Source: Cardinalis cardinalis
Taxonomy: Eukaryota; Chordata; Aves; Passeriformes; Cardinalidae
Assembly: GCA_014549065.1 (NCBI GenBank)
Contig: JACDOX010000034.1
Coordinates: 496,001-560,000 of the forward strand
Reading direction: 5' to 3'
DNA length: 64,000 nt
This document shows, piece after piece, positions 11,859 through 22,920 of the stretch (positions within the stretch are counted from its first letter, which is position 1; each line of letters begins with the position of its first letter). Both the position numbers and the translations under genes were made by a program. Under the pieces are notes generated by a model that was not told the origin of the DNA, made no database searches, and saw nothing but the letters and a program-made list of their open reading frames with translations.

Positions 11859-11984
11859 CTCTCTGTCAGCTCCGTCGCCTCGGCGTGTGCGGGCGGCGTC
11901 ACTCCCGCTGACGGAGCAGGATCGGGGCGACCGCGACGGGACCGGGCCGGAGATGCCCCCGCCCCGCGGCCTCGGGCCCGGCAC

Positions 11985-11996
11985 TGCGCATGCGCG
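11985..11996. promoter_or_regulatory. NRF1-type binding site
   Basis: TGCGCATGCGCG is an excellent match to the palindromic NRF1 consensus (YGCGCAYGCGCR). It ends 24 bp before the ATG of the plus-strand gene. NRF1 drives many nuclear genes for mitochondrial proteins, which fits the mitochondrial presequence read from exon 1. This is a sequence match only. Confidence 0.6.
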
Positions 11997-12020
11997 GNCG
12001 CCGCGGCGCTTTCCGGGAAG

Positions 12021-12221
12021 ATGTCGGTGGCGTGGAGAGCGGCGGTGGCGGCGGCCGGCCGAGCCCCGCTGCGGGGGCGGCTCGCCGGAATGCGGCCCCC
12101 GCGCAGCCAGCGCCGCCCGTCCGCATGGGGGGCCGCCGCTGCCGCTGCTCTGGTCGGGGGAGGCTGCCTGGTTGCGTGTTACAGCGGGCGGCCGCGAGTG
12201 TTTCCGACGGTGCTGGCTCAG
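12021..12221 (+). CDS. MICU2: First coding exon, probably MICU2 (mitochondrial calcium uptake regulator)
   Basis: The ATG has A at -3 (GGGAAGATGT). It opens 67 codons ending exactly at a consensus donor CAG|GTAAGG, phase 0. The N-terminus (MSVAWRAAVAAAGRAPLRGR) is Arg/Ala-rich without acidic residues, typical of a mitochondrial presequence. Residues 36-52 form one hydrophobic segment, and the exon ends in PTVLAQ. Length, position of the hydrophobic segment, an LRRGLA-like motif and the terminal TV-x-AQ agree with my recollection of the MICU2 N-terminus. MICU2 pairs with MICU1 in the intermembrane space to gate the calcium uniporter through EF hands, which are encoded by later exons not seen here. 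Frame choice matters because all three frames are open in the CpG island. Other single-pass mitochondrial proteins remain possible. Confidence 0.5.
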
Positions 12222-13375
12222 GTAAGGCAGCAGCATCCCGGCTCCAGGCGGCGGGCAGGGCTGGGCGGGCGCGCCGGGAGCCGGGGCGCGGGGGCGGCTG
12301 TCAGCGGCCCGCGGACGGGTCGGGGTCCGCCGTGGTCAGACCCCGTCGTGGGGCGGGACTGGGCTGCGGGAGCCCTCCTGGCCCCGGTGGTGTGGCAGGT
12401 AATCCGCGTCCCGGCCCCCTTGGCATCACACCGGGTCACTTAACGCGGAGCTGTCTCGCCCCGGCGGCGGAGACTCCGCCGGTCTCCGCAGCCGGAGAAG
12501 GCAGGGTTTGCCTTGTGCCTTAGCACCGAGCCTTTCTCCTCTCCCCTTGACAGCCCTGGTCGTGCTGAACGATGGACCTGTGCGCTTTGCACAGACACAC
12601 GGCCTGTAGTGAGCTCCGCCTTTTGCTGGTAACTTTCAGGAGAAACTTCCACGGTGCCCGGTCTGCATGTCAGATGCTGTTAGACAGTCATGCACGTTTT
12701 TGTCTCTTGAAAAAATATATATAGCTATTTCACGGAAGTAGTACATTTGTAGTTNGTACTTTGTCTGAAATGCATTACACAGACTTATTTCCTCTTACTG
12801 TGTCCAAAATGTGTGCCCTGGATGCTAAAATGTGATTTGCCTTGGAGCGTGAGGACACTCTCAGAAGGGTGCTCAAGGACAGGTCATTATTGTTTATAAA
12901 ATAATCTTCGTACACGATTTCCCAAGTTTATCCTTTTCATGGAGGCAGTGAGCTTTTTCCTGTTCTTCCTCCAGATAAGAAGTTACTATCAATTAGACTT
13001 GGTTTGTTATTTCAAACTGGAAGACCTAAATGCTTTGTAGGCCAGAGGGTTTAGGTGTGATGGGGGAAGAGGTCAGTCTATGCTTGCAGTGCCATTCGTC
13101 TACTTATATCTAAGAATTTTTGGAAGTANTCAACACTTTGTATGCTTTGATGTCTTATCTCTTAACAGTGATTAAACAGGCTGAACTACAAGCAGATAAA
13201 TAGCAGCCTTTATTCTTGAGGACAACATTTATTTCTGAGTCAAGAACAAGTAATTACTTTTTTAATTCTTTTTTTTTAATATTGTATCCTTCATTGTGGA
13301 AAATACTTAAACTACATCTTCTTAGAAAACTCAAATTTTATTAGGTAAGCATTTTTCCAAACAGATTATATAGTA

Positions 13376-13397
13376 GTCCTGGTCCTTGGACCAGGAC
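13376..13397. repeat. Perfect inverted repeat, 10-bp arms
   Basis: GTCCTGGTCC, a TT spacer, then GGACCAGGAC. The two arms are exact reverse complements. The GC-rich palindrome stands out in AT-rich intronic DNA. No gene or element is attached to it. Confidence 0.8.
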
Positions 13398-14776
13398 AAG
13401 TTAAAACTTTGGACAGCACATGTTAAANCTTTAATTTTCTATATTCATCTCCTAGCAAGGAAAGCATCCATTACTCAACAGGTATCCTACTGAAAATGTA
13501 TCTCCTTTTTGTTCTTACTTTTAATTATGTGAGGTTTTTAAGCAGCATTGCACTATTTTTTATAAGTCCTGTCATTGAGACCAATCTCATTAATACATGG
13601 AACTCTTGCTAAAGTAGATGTGTATGTAGGTATATATAAAAAGTGTTAAATGTGGGAAGTAGTCACTTTTAAAGGGTGTTGAGTGAAGGGGTCTCAGTCT
13701 GCTGCTGATGTGTTCTCATGGAATAGCTTCCATGTAATGCATGGACAGTCCTATGAGTACACTTTTAATAATTCTCAAGAGGCACTCCAGAAGTCTAAGA
13801 CTTACTTACCTGATTTGGTTTTGGAGATGGTAAATTGCTGGACTCTTCAAATGTTTATTCAATTTGAACTTTTCAGTTTTCCCATAAAATGATTGTTGGA
13901 GAAGCTAATTCTCCATATGTATTGTACTCCATATTGCTGCAGGTAGGGTACTGAGCTTTTTAAAACTATCTAAAACTACCTATGCAGAGCATAATCCTGC
14001 AAGTGGATTGTGAAAGCTATGAGCAACAGTGATAGAGCCATGCTGCAAGTCTTTTAAGCAGTTTAGATGCTACTTGTGATTTCTCATTGATAGAAGATAG
14101 CCCAGAGGGAAACAGTTTTGAAACAAGTAGTCACCTTTATTACATATTTTGAAGCCATCTTTTTCTCAGTTCAGAGATTGTGGGATCATGAGATATGAAA
14201 ATTCTTTACACATTCTCCTAGTGGATAACCTTATTTTCTGTTACTATTCCTTTTCATTGTAACTAATTGTAACCAGCCTTGCTTGAGCTTGTGCTGGCAA
14301 ACAATATTGAACTGTTTGTTCCTGTTGTAGTATGCTATGTAGTGGGAATGTTGGCAGCATGGTGTGTGAAATATTACAGGTTAAGGCAAATATTTGAAAT
14401 TAGGCAGCATAATTTTCATTATCTTTGTTATAAAGGAATATGTAGTGGAAATGTTTATACTTCTGTATCATCAACAAGGTTTACTGGTTGCTCTTGAGAA
14501 TGCAGTGGGATTATGGTACAGTGCTTCCCAATTTTCCTTGGTAATATAGTCTTGTCTGTTTAATTGCTGCAAAATTTGTCATAATTACTTAAAATATTTG
14601 ACAAAATAAAGCTGACAAAGTGACAAGGTATCTCCATGCTGTAAAGAACCAATATAAGAAGTTTTTATGCTTTTCAGCAGCATTACATTATGTTTTAAAA
14701 GTTCCGTCATTAAGAGTGACAATGTCATGTCTGTGTGTGACTCTGGTGTGAGCATAATTTGAGCCACTGAGTAATT

Positions 14777-14823
14777 TTCATTCTTGTCCTAAGCTACCAT
14801 TAGTAACTTAGGACAAGAATGAA
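14777..14823. repeat. Perfect inverted repeat with 17-bp arms and 13-nt loop
   Basis: The left arm, 14777-14793 (TTCATTCTTGTCCTAAG), is exactly complementary to the right arm, 14807-14823, with 13 nt between them. Transcribed, this would form a short stable hairpin. It is shorter than a typical microRNA precursor. It could be a mutational template-switch product or the remnant of an inverted-repeat element. Confidence 0.85.
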
Positions 14824-16995
14824 CTTTATTTGCACAAAGACTTCATTGGAAATACTTTCCTGTCTGTTTAGGTTAAGTAGTTGAAATTGATAACTCTATT
14901 TAGATCTTCAGTTTTTCTCACTAAAATTAATCTCTGTCGAAGTAGTCAGACATTTTTCAGTTTCTCCTTGTTCCAGGCAATTTCAGACATACAATTTCTA
15001 GTGAAGCTGGCAAACAGCATGCCAAAGGTACAAATTCTGTAAATTAGTACTTACTCTTTTTTTTTATTTCTTTCTTCTAAAGATTTTGAATATCCTAAAA
15101 TCAAAAACTGATGCTTTTGGCACATAGTTTCTTAAATCTATTTTTAATTCTTGTCCTCTCTTCCTGCTGGAATGGGTTTAATTCTGCACTTATTGGTTAG
15201 GGGCACTTCTGACTTCTGCTCAGATTAAATGAAATCCAGCCTAACACAGCATAATCCTGTATGAATCTTTGCAGAATCAAAGGTCTTTCAGGGTCAGATA
15301 ATCTGTTTTCTTTTTCATGTANGGATAGTTTCTGTTTTATTTTGTAGTGGCGTGTCTCTGGTTACTGTGCGTTAACAGAACTGTTTATTCTGACAATGAC
15401 TTTTCAGTTCAAGGCTTTTTTTAAAAATTTTGGCACAGGTTTTTGCCAACATTTTCACTAACACTTGCCTCTTCTTACAATATACATTAAGTGGTTAACA
15501 TCCCAGTAACAAAACGTTCTATATTTAATGTAATAATACCTCAGATGTAATCTTTCATGATTTATGAAGTTGTTTTCATTCTCTATCTTCATTTGGTGAC
15601 CTACTGTTTAGGAACATATAACTAATAATATGTTGGAGTAAATCCTTAGTGTTGATTGTAAAATTCTACGGAGATTATTATAACAAAACGAACACAATAT
15701 TTTTGATGCTTTTTCTTTATAGGTACCACATTTTGGTTCCATCTACTCTTGTTATTTACCTGTGAAGCTACATTGACAATACCCAAACCAGATCAAAAAA
15801 CTAGATCAATTTTCATTTTTTAATAAAATGAGCTAATCAGCTTGTTTCAAGAGGAGAAAAAAAGAAGGGGGGCAGGGTGGGTAAGGGCTTTTGTTCTACA
15901 GGTTAATTCAGTGTAATTCAGAATGAGAATTTATGTTGAATTCACTGAAAGTGTTTCTTCTAGTATCCTAACCAACACAGTCAGGTCAAAAACGTTCATA
16001 CTGCTCTGCACACTGCATTTATATTATACAGGCTGTTTTTCTTTTTTAGTACTGGAATTCAAATGGCACAATGGTATATGGTTTGTAACCGTGATCAGAA
16101 TTGGAGTATTGTCTCTTGTGCCTTTTTTCTCTCAGAGCATGCAGTTTGCAATACTAACATGGCCCAGTCCAGCTAAATTTGGAACCTTCAATGGGCTGCA
16201 GGCTCGATCTTGGACACACACAAACTGCAAATGATAAGAAAATTCTGAGAAGCAGCAGGCTGCCAGAGGCAGTATATCCTGACCCTGCTGAGTTTTTTAT
16301 GGCCATGTTTAGTTCACTAGCTTCAGAAAGAATATAATTTGATTTGCCCTTGAAAAGTTGTGATCCCTGCAGCGTATCTCAATTGGCACTGAGTCTAAGT
16401 CACTGTTTTCCAAATGAGACTAACTAGAGTCGTTACTAGCACATATACGAAGCTTTATGTGTGCAAAGTCTTGTCTCCTGATAAACATTACCATGTTTCA
16501 GCACTCTGGTTTTTAGGGTTGTGGGAGCATTAGCTGGTACCCCAGTTAAGCTGTATGAAATATATAAGTAAAGTGGAAATCATAACTTAACTAACAGAAA
16601 TTTTGGGGATCTGTTCTTGTTAATACTTTCTGTTACATGGTCATAGTCTAATTGGTTCTCTTTATCTTAGCTTTTCTGCTACTGCTGTCTTGCATCAGCA
16701 ATCTTCTTCAGTTATTCCAGATCAGAGGAGACTCAATTTGTCTCTTGGAGGTCTTAAATATTGTATTATATATTGTATTTGATCATACTGAAAATATTAA
16801 AATAGTGCTGATAGCAATTAACAAACAATTTGTGATAATTTGTAAAATATTTGCAGTGTCCGAAAATCTAATTTTATTTAAAATGCATTTATTGAAGCAA
16901 TTCTGTTTTGGACTGCAATAATTTTATTATCTCAGTTTAAACTGCATTTAATGTTTTGTAATTTTTAAGCACCCATGATTGTTAAGAGAAGCAAA

Positions 16996-17095
16996 GATGG
17001 GAGTGGTGACTTCGTATGTCGCACTACCCACAAACTACGTGGGAGTGGTGACTCCCATGTCACACACATGGGAGTGACAACTTTTTTATGTCACA
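16996..17095. repeat. Degenerate tandem/inverted repeat around GGGAGTGGTGAC and ATGTCACA
   Basis: Three related units each pair a GTGGGAGTGGTGAC-like block with a TATGTC(G/A)CA-like block. Inside, ACTCCCATGT (17051-17060) and ACATGGGAGT (17066-17075) form a perfect 10-bp inverted repeat with a CACAC loop. I do not recognise a named element. Confidence 0.6.
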
Positions 17096-20000
17096 ATATG
17101 AAAACTGTTATTCTGAACAACTGGAGGTAGAAAACTTTGAGTGATTAGAACTAGAGCTTAGATTCGTTTTCCAGGTCTATATGTGTACCCACCATGAAAA
17201 TTTATCTTGGAGCTATTGCCTTACACTTTTTAAAGAAATCATAATACCGTAAAAGATTCTCCAAATACTAGCTCCTTCAGGGGACGCTCCCTTGGTTCTG
17301 CCACTGTGGAAAGGTAAAATAGTATATAAACAAATCCTAGGGCTGTGCAGAACTCAGCTCCACAGCTCAAAGGATAATCTAGGGAGAGAGTGCNTATATT
17401 TAATATAACTTATCTTTATCAGGGGTTTAGTAGAAATCTCTGGACTCCCAGACTTGAAAGTTGTTAAGAAGATTTTAAAAGTTTTGTAATCCTACCTGTG
17501 GTTTTTGGTGACACTTTGAGATGTGCGCTGTGTCTCCAAAGAGATTGAGTGCTGAAACATAGTTGGTTTATGCGTGGTTTTTTTCTCAGGTAAAATTTCC
17601 AACCCAGATCAATAGAAAATTTTCAAAATTATGTCTGCTATAAGCATGTTACCTGTCTGGTGTATATTTGCTTGATTGATAACTTCTGGCAAAAACATAT
17701 AAACTACATGTGCTTCCAAAATAGTTGTAATAAGTTACATGCAGATCAAAACAGCATTTTATTTAAATCATCTGAATTATTTTCTACAGAGCAGTGGAAG
17801 GAAGTGCATAGGTCTGGGATTTTAATTGGTTTTTCACACATACTTAGTAACTAGGATCACTTTGTGACTTAAATTATGCTCACACTGCTTGTAGGCCACA
17901 CTTTCTCACTCGCTATATTTAAGATTTTTAGGTTGATTGGTTTGGGTTTTTTTGTTTTGTTTTGTAATACATAATGTTATTTAGGAAGCTATGCATAATA
18001 AGTGCATGTGAAGGACTTTTTGCCAGATAAGAATATACATGTTGTGTTTGAATTCATTCACCAAATAGAAAAAAAGAGCATATTTCTTATACATTAATAA
18101 TGATTCCTGCAAAGTCACGTGTCAGTGCTTTGAATTGTGAGATATGATGTATTGTGTTAGAATGGGAGTTTTTGTGAGGGTATCTTTGCCTGGTTCGTGC
18201 TGGGGAAAGAACATTGCAGTTAAGATGAAGTGTCTTGATAAATTTAGAATCTGAGATAAAGTTGCATAAGGATTTGTAATAATGTATAGAATCGCCTGGA
18301 GAGAGGAATGTGGTTCTAAAATAAAACCAGGAGGGATTTGTACTGTCTAATCTAAGAAACATACAAGAAGATTCNTGTGTTTACTCTGTCATCAAAAAAA
18401 AAGGTTGCCTGCTTCTGTTGGAGCAAAAATCCCAGGACAAGTTTTTTTCTCCTAAGTAATATTTTGAAATGTTTATCTTCAAGTCTTTATTCTATTAGAA
18501 TTTAATTGAGAATGCAGATGCACATAGATGATTACTGGTGTGCTTACTAAGTAGAATTAAGCGTGTATAAAATGAGTCTGCATCATAATTTTAACATGCT
18601 TTTGAAACTTAATGCCAGTGTTTGTAATCCACATCAAGCAAGCTGCTCGGTGATGGCTCACAGGCCTCAAAGGAGCCTCACAGTGGAATTCAGTTTGTGT
18701 GAATGTGACCACGTGGTTACATTAGTAATTGTTAAAATCTATGTAGTAAAGCAATGCCGTGTAAAAATAATGAAAGTTACTATTACTTCTGTGGGTTGGA
18801 GCATCTTTAAGCAAAGATTATTTGTTTATTTATTTGGGTTTTTAATCTCCTAATTTACAACTTCCTTAAAGGAAGGGACAGCTTCCTCAAAACATTGTAC
18901 TTCTGTCTTTTTGCATCTTATCTTGCTGCTGGTTATTTTTGTCCTTGCTGTCTTATGCTGTTCTGAGTGGCAGTACCAGAGGCAGTGGTTCCCTGCACAG
19001 CCTCAGATTTCTGTTCTGCTTGTAGCATGGTTGGAAAGGTCTTCTTACTGCATCTTCAGGCTGTGTCCTTGAACCATCTACAAGATGGTGCCTTTAAATC
19101 TTCCTGATGAAGGTTGTGCAAGACTTGCAGCCTGTGGATGAGGCTCCAGTTGGATTCAAGGGGCTTTGAACTCCTGGTGTTCCTTTCCAGCGGGGCCTGC
19201 CCGGCACTGGAGAGGCTCCTTACTCAGCTGTGGCAAGCTGCAGACAGTGCTCTTGCTGGCATGTGGTAGCATCCATCCCTCTGCCAGCCTCATGGTTTAT
19301 TTTCCACTGTCTTNACTGCTATGTTTACTATCTCAATAAATATTGCTAAAGAAAAAGTTGTCATAGATCATGACAAGNCAGTCAACTCAGTAGGTAAACG
19401 CGTTCCATACTGCCTGTTACTGAACAGGAAATGGGTAGTCATTTTTTAATTAAATTACTCAGATACCTGTAGTCTATGGCTATGAAAGAGGCAGTTTAAC
19501 ATAATTTATGCATCTGCCTTCTAACTCAGATATTTAATGTGAATATATTCCTATTAATTGTTTTCCCTCTACTGTGCATCTTGANGTAGATGAAGTACTA
19601 CAAGTGGTTTGGTTCTGAGTTTAAATGACTTGTAACGTTCTTGCCTCCAAATTCATCTTCAATGAATAAGTTTTGGGTACTAGTCTAAAAATATTCTGAA
19701 AATAGTGTGTGCTCAAAACCTTTTTTAAGCATTGATAAACATGAAATTAGATAGGCTAGCTCAGCCTATCCCAGTCTTTTTTCTTTTCCTTAAATATGCT
19801 TCAGGGTTTCTGAAACTCTTCCTTTGTGCAGCCAATGAGGGTAACCTTAGCTACCTCTTGTTTTATTCTGTATTTCACTGTGTTATGGAAATACTGTATG
19901 TATCAGGTATCCATCAAGTAGTCTAAATCAATAACTGGGATATTAAATATATCTCAAACATCATTCTCAGCATTAGTGACATAACATNGTCATGTTATGT

Positions 20001-20734
20001 GCCCAAAATAGAATGTGGTATAGAGAGTGTGGAATCTCTAGGACCATGATGTTATAATTAATTATACCCTTAAATATTACTTATGTATGTGCATTTGTTT
20101 CACAACTTTAAATATATGGTATCCTTTTCAGATTTTTTAATGTGAAATATTTATATACTTAAGTTTCTGACTTTGAAAATATTTATATTTATTCCTTTTT
20201 CTTTNTGCTCAGAGATTCTTTGTGCAGGTGTCTTCATTGATACTGAAGCAAAATGATGTAAAATGTAATCTTAGAGGTCAAAGTTAAAATTTAACTATCT
20301 ATCTTTCATTTGATCTGTCACCTTTACTTGAATTCACTCTTGCTATATGACTTCAGTGATTAAATAAAACCTAACTAACATTCCTTCTAGGCACTTTGAT
20401 ACATGTGGACAGATGGGGTGAGTTAAGCTGCATGGTTTTGTGCTTTTAGCTAATGTAGTAAAAGGTTAGTGCTTGAGAATCTTTGGCTGTTTATGTTAAT
20501 GGACAAACATAAACAGATAAGAAAATAGCTTGCCTGAAAACAAAAAAATAGATTGATTAGAAAGAATTGCATAAAATAATATTCTGATTTTTAACAAAGA
20601 ATCTCAGGAAGAAACTGAGATTTATTTACTGGTGATGCAAGACTTTTTCTCCAGTAAATACAGTAGATGGTTTCAACATAGTTACTACAAAGTTTCTTTT
20701 TTATTTGGTTTCTTAGATGGAAGCTCTGTTTTCC

Positions 20735-20811
20735 TTTTTTTTTTTTTTTTTTTTNNNNNNNNNNNNNNNNNNNNNNNNNNNNNNNNNNNNNNNNNNNNNN
20801 NNNNNNNNNNN
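20735..20811. other. Poly-T run followed by an assembly gap
   Basis: A run of 20 T (20735-20754) leads straight into 57 unresolved bases (20755-20811). The homopolymer probably stopped sequencing or assembly. Translations across the gap are meaningless. Confidence 0.95.
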
Positions 20812-22750
20812 TAGCAACTGTTTTGCCATTGCTGCTGTTTTGTACTGTTTTCCAAATGCATTTGCTGGGTTAGCATGAGAGCTCTGTATTGCACTTACTT
20901 GTAGACTTTTGTGTAACATTGTGGCTGACTGAATATGGTTATTCCTGGCAAGTGGNTCAGCATTTTGGAAACGTAATCTAGCCAGAACAAACAACTCAGA
21001 ATCTNGTTTAAATAATCATCCAAGATAAATGATGGATGGAACTATATGAAATGCTCATTCAGAGCATGTGTAGTAGGCTATAGCTCCTTGCTGCTACTCA
21101 CCAAGCATTTTATTACAAATACAGCTAAAAGACAANAGAAGGGAGTCTCATCAGCTTCAAACACCAGACGTCATTTCAAGTAGTTTCTCAAGGTTTGTGT
21201 CCCCTTCAGGNTAGGAGAAATTTCAAGAATGACTGTCTTGTGCTCATGTAGTGTATGAAAAGCACTTACAGCAGATGTAGCTAATAAATAGTATAGGTAC
21301 TGATCCTTTCCCTGCTCCTTTGCCAAATCATCAGAGAAACTCCTTCATCTCTCTCCAAAAACTGCACAAACTCTAGCATAGATAGAAAAGTTACATGAAA
21401 TGAAGAAAATGGGTGTTTCCAAATACTTTTTTAAATCTTTCTTATTTTTTTAAAGTAAGCAATTTCTTTGTTAATGCCTTTTATTGGTGATACTGCTGTA
21501 TTACAATAATCTATTAAGAAATAATGCTGTAATGTTAAAACAACATATACTGAGTTGCATATAAAGCTATGTACATATCTATATGTAATGTAAATTTATA
21601 CTTTGTATATATTAGTAAGGATATGCATAGGTATAAAATATACTTAAAAAACAGACTGTGTGACTACAATAATAAAACATATACATAAGAATGTGCTAAT
21701 GGAGAAACGATGGGATTTATTTTTAAAGTTTCTAGTCTAAATGGCCAGATATGCTCAGCATTTAAAGGACAAAATCTACCTGAAGTTTTACCAAAAGTTT
21801 CTTCTGGTGGCCCTGTAAGAGGCAGAGATCTGTGTGCTGCCAGATCTGGCTGGGCTTTAAACTTGACTGCATGGGCTTGATCATGTGAGATCTTGCCAAG
21901 GAGAAAAGCACGAAGTTCTGTCATGTTGTATTGCTCACTGTGGTGAAATGGACTTGGTAATTATATTTTATGATCTCACAAATTTGCCAAAATGAACTTN
22001 ATTTTTCAGTAGAGAAAAGTCTTAATGGTTACGTATTGACCATATTATCTGACAATCTGCTTCTCATTTTGTAAAACTTTGAAAATTAGAAGATAACAAA
22101 CCGTAATAGCGTAGCTGACAGAATAATGGGTTTGGAAATACAGTACAGCTTCTGTACCAGTCCTCTCTAGGCTTGTTTTTGAAGCAACTGTGGACTTGTC
22201 TAGTAATTTGGTGTTTTTAATGGCAATGCAAAATCAAAATTATACTTGGCATGGAGACTAAGAAAGTGCTCTTTACTTTATNGCCTTATATTGTTTAAAT
22301 GCATAGAGACAGTGGCCTAAGTGGTCTGTGATTGTCACAGTGAAATGTTTTCCCTTGCTCGTTACACTCTAATGACTTTCCTGCGGGTCATAGTTCTTAC
22401 TTGGAAATGTGGTAAAGCTGATGGATAAAACATCTGGCACCTTTTTTACTGCAAAATAAACCTGATGGTCTTAGGCATCAGGGAATACAGTGCTGACNCT
22501 GCTGTCTTTGGGAATAAGCAAACAATTAAAGGCTTCTGCTGAAGATGGGAAACAGCAGGAATAAGCATTGTAATCTCCAAAAGATGAAAAGCACAATACA
22601 CAACATGCATCAATTTAAACCAGCATTTCCCAGATCAATTTCAATGATTTTATGCAATGCATTAATTTATCCAGAGCATTAATATTAAGTCTGTACTGTT
22701 CAATACAGAATGAATGAGGAGAATTGGTGCTTGACTTAGTTGTTCATCTT

Positions 22751-22920
22751 ACAGAATCACAAAATAAGTCACTTGAAAGGGACTCTGAAGGATCATCAAA
22801 TCCAACTCCTGGGCCTGCACAGGACCATCCCCAAGAGTCANACCATGCACCTGAAAGTATGGTCCTNATACTTATTGAACTCATTCAGNCTTGGTGCTGT
22901 NGTTCTTAGATGTTCTTCAT
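22751..22920 (-). repeat. CR1-like fragment, minus orientation
   Basis: On the plus strand it starts ACAGAATCACAAAATAAGTC, like a reverse-complement CR1 3' end. It continues with AAGGATCATCAAATCCAACTC and a block resembling the common avian CCCCAAGAGTCA...CTTGGTGCTGT segment. Several unresolved bases lie inside. It is a diverged partial copy. Confidence 0.7.

Larger units (their letters stand above)
11141..12560. promoter_or_regulatory. CpG island promoter, split by a CR1 insertion
   Basis: GC content and CpG frequency rise sharply here compared with both flanks. There are two GC-rich lobes, about 11141-11568 and 11858-12560, separated by a CR1 fragment. The right lobe holds an NRF1-type palindrome, GC-box-like stretches, an ETS-like TTCCGG just before the ATG, and the first exon of the MICU2-like gene. 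The left lobe holds a minus-strand splice donor. This suggests a bidirectional promoter serving the plus-strand gene and the small minus-strand gene. No TATA box is obvious. Confidence 0.7.
12222..22750 (+). other. Probable first intron of the MICU2-like gene, left part
   Basis: From the GTAAGG donor onward I find no second exon. GC-rich DNA continues to about 12560 and is then AT-rich. The stretch holds inverted repeats at 13376-13397, 14777-14823 and 17051-17075, and an assembly gap at 20755-20811. No coding frame here has both splice sites and a recognisable motif. Confidence 0.4.

Noticed and set aside
11152..12523. Many long open frames on both strands in the GC-rich island
   Set aside because: Stop codons are rare in GC-rich DNA. 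Only the frame at 12021-12221 combines a good start context, a presequence-like N-terminus and a consensus donor at the frame end.
20632..20994. Open frames spanning the gap
   Set aside because: The frames exist only because the unresolved bases translate as unknown residues.
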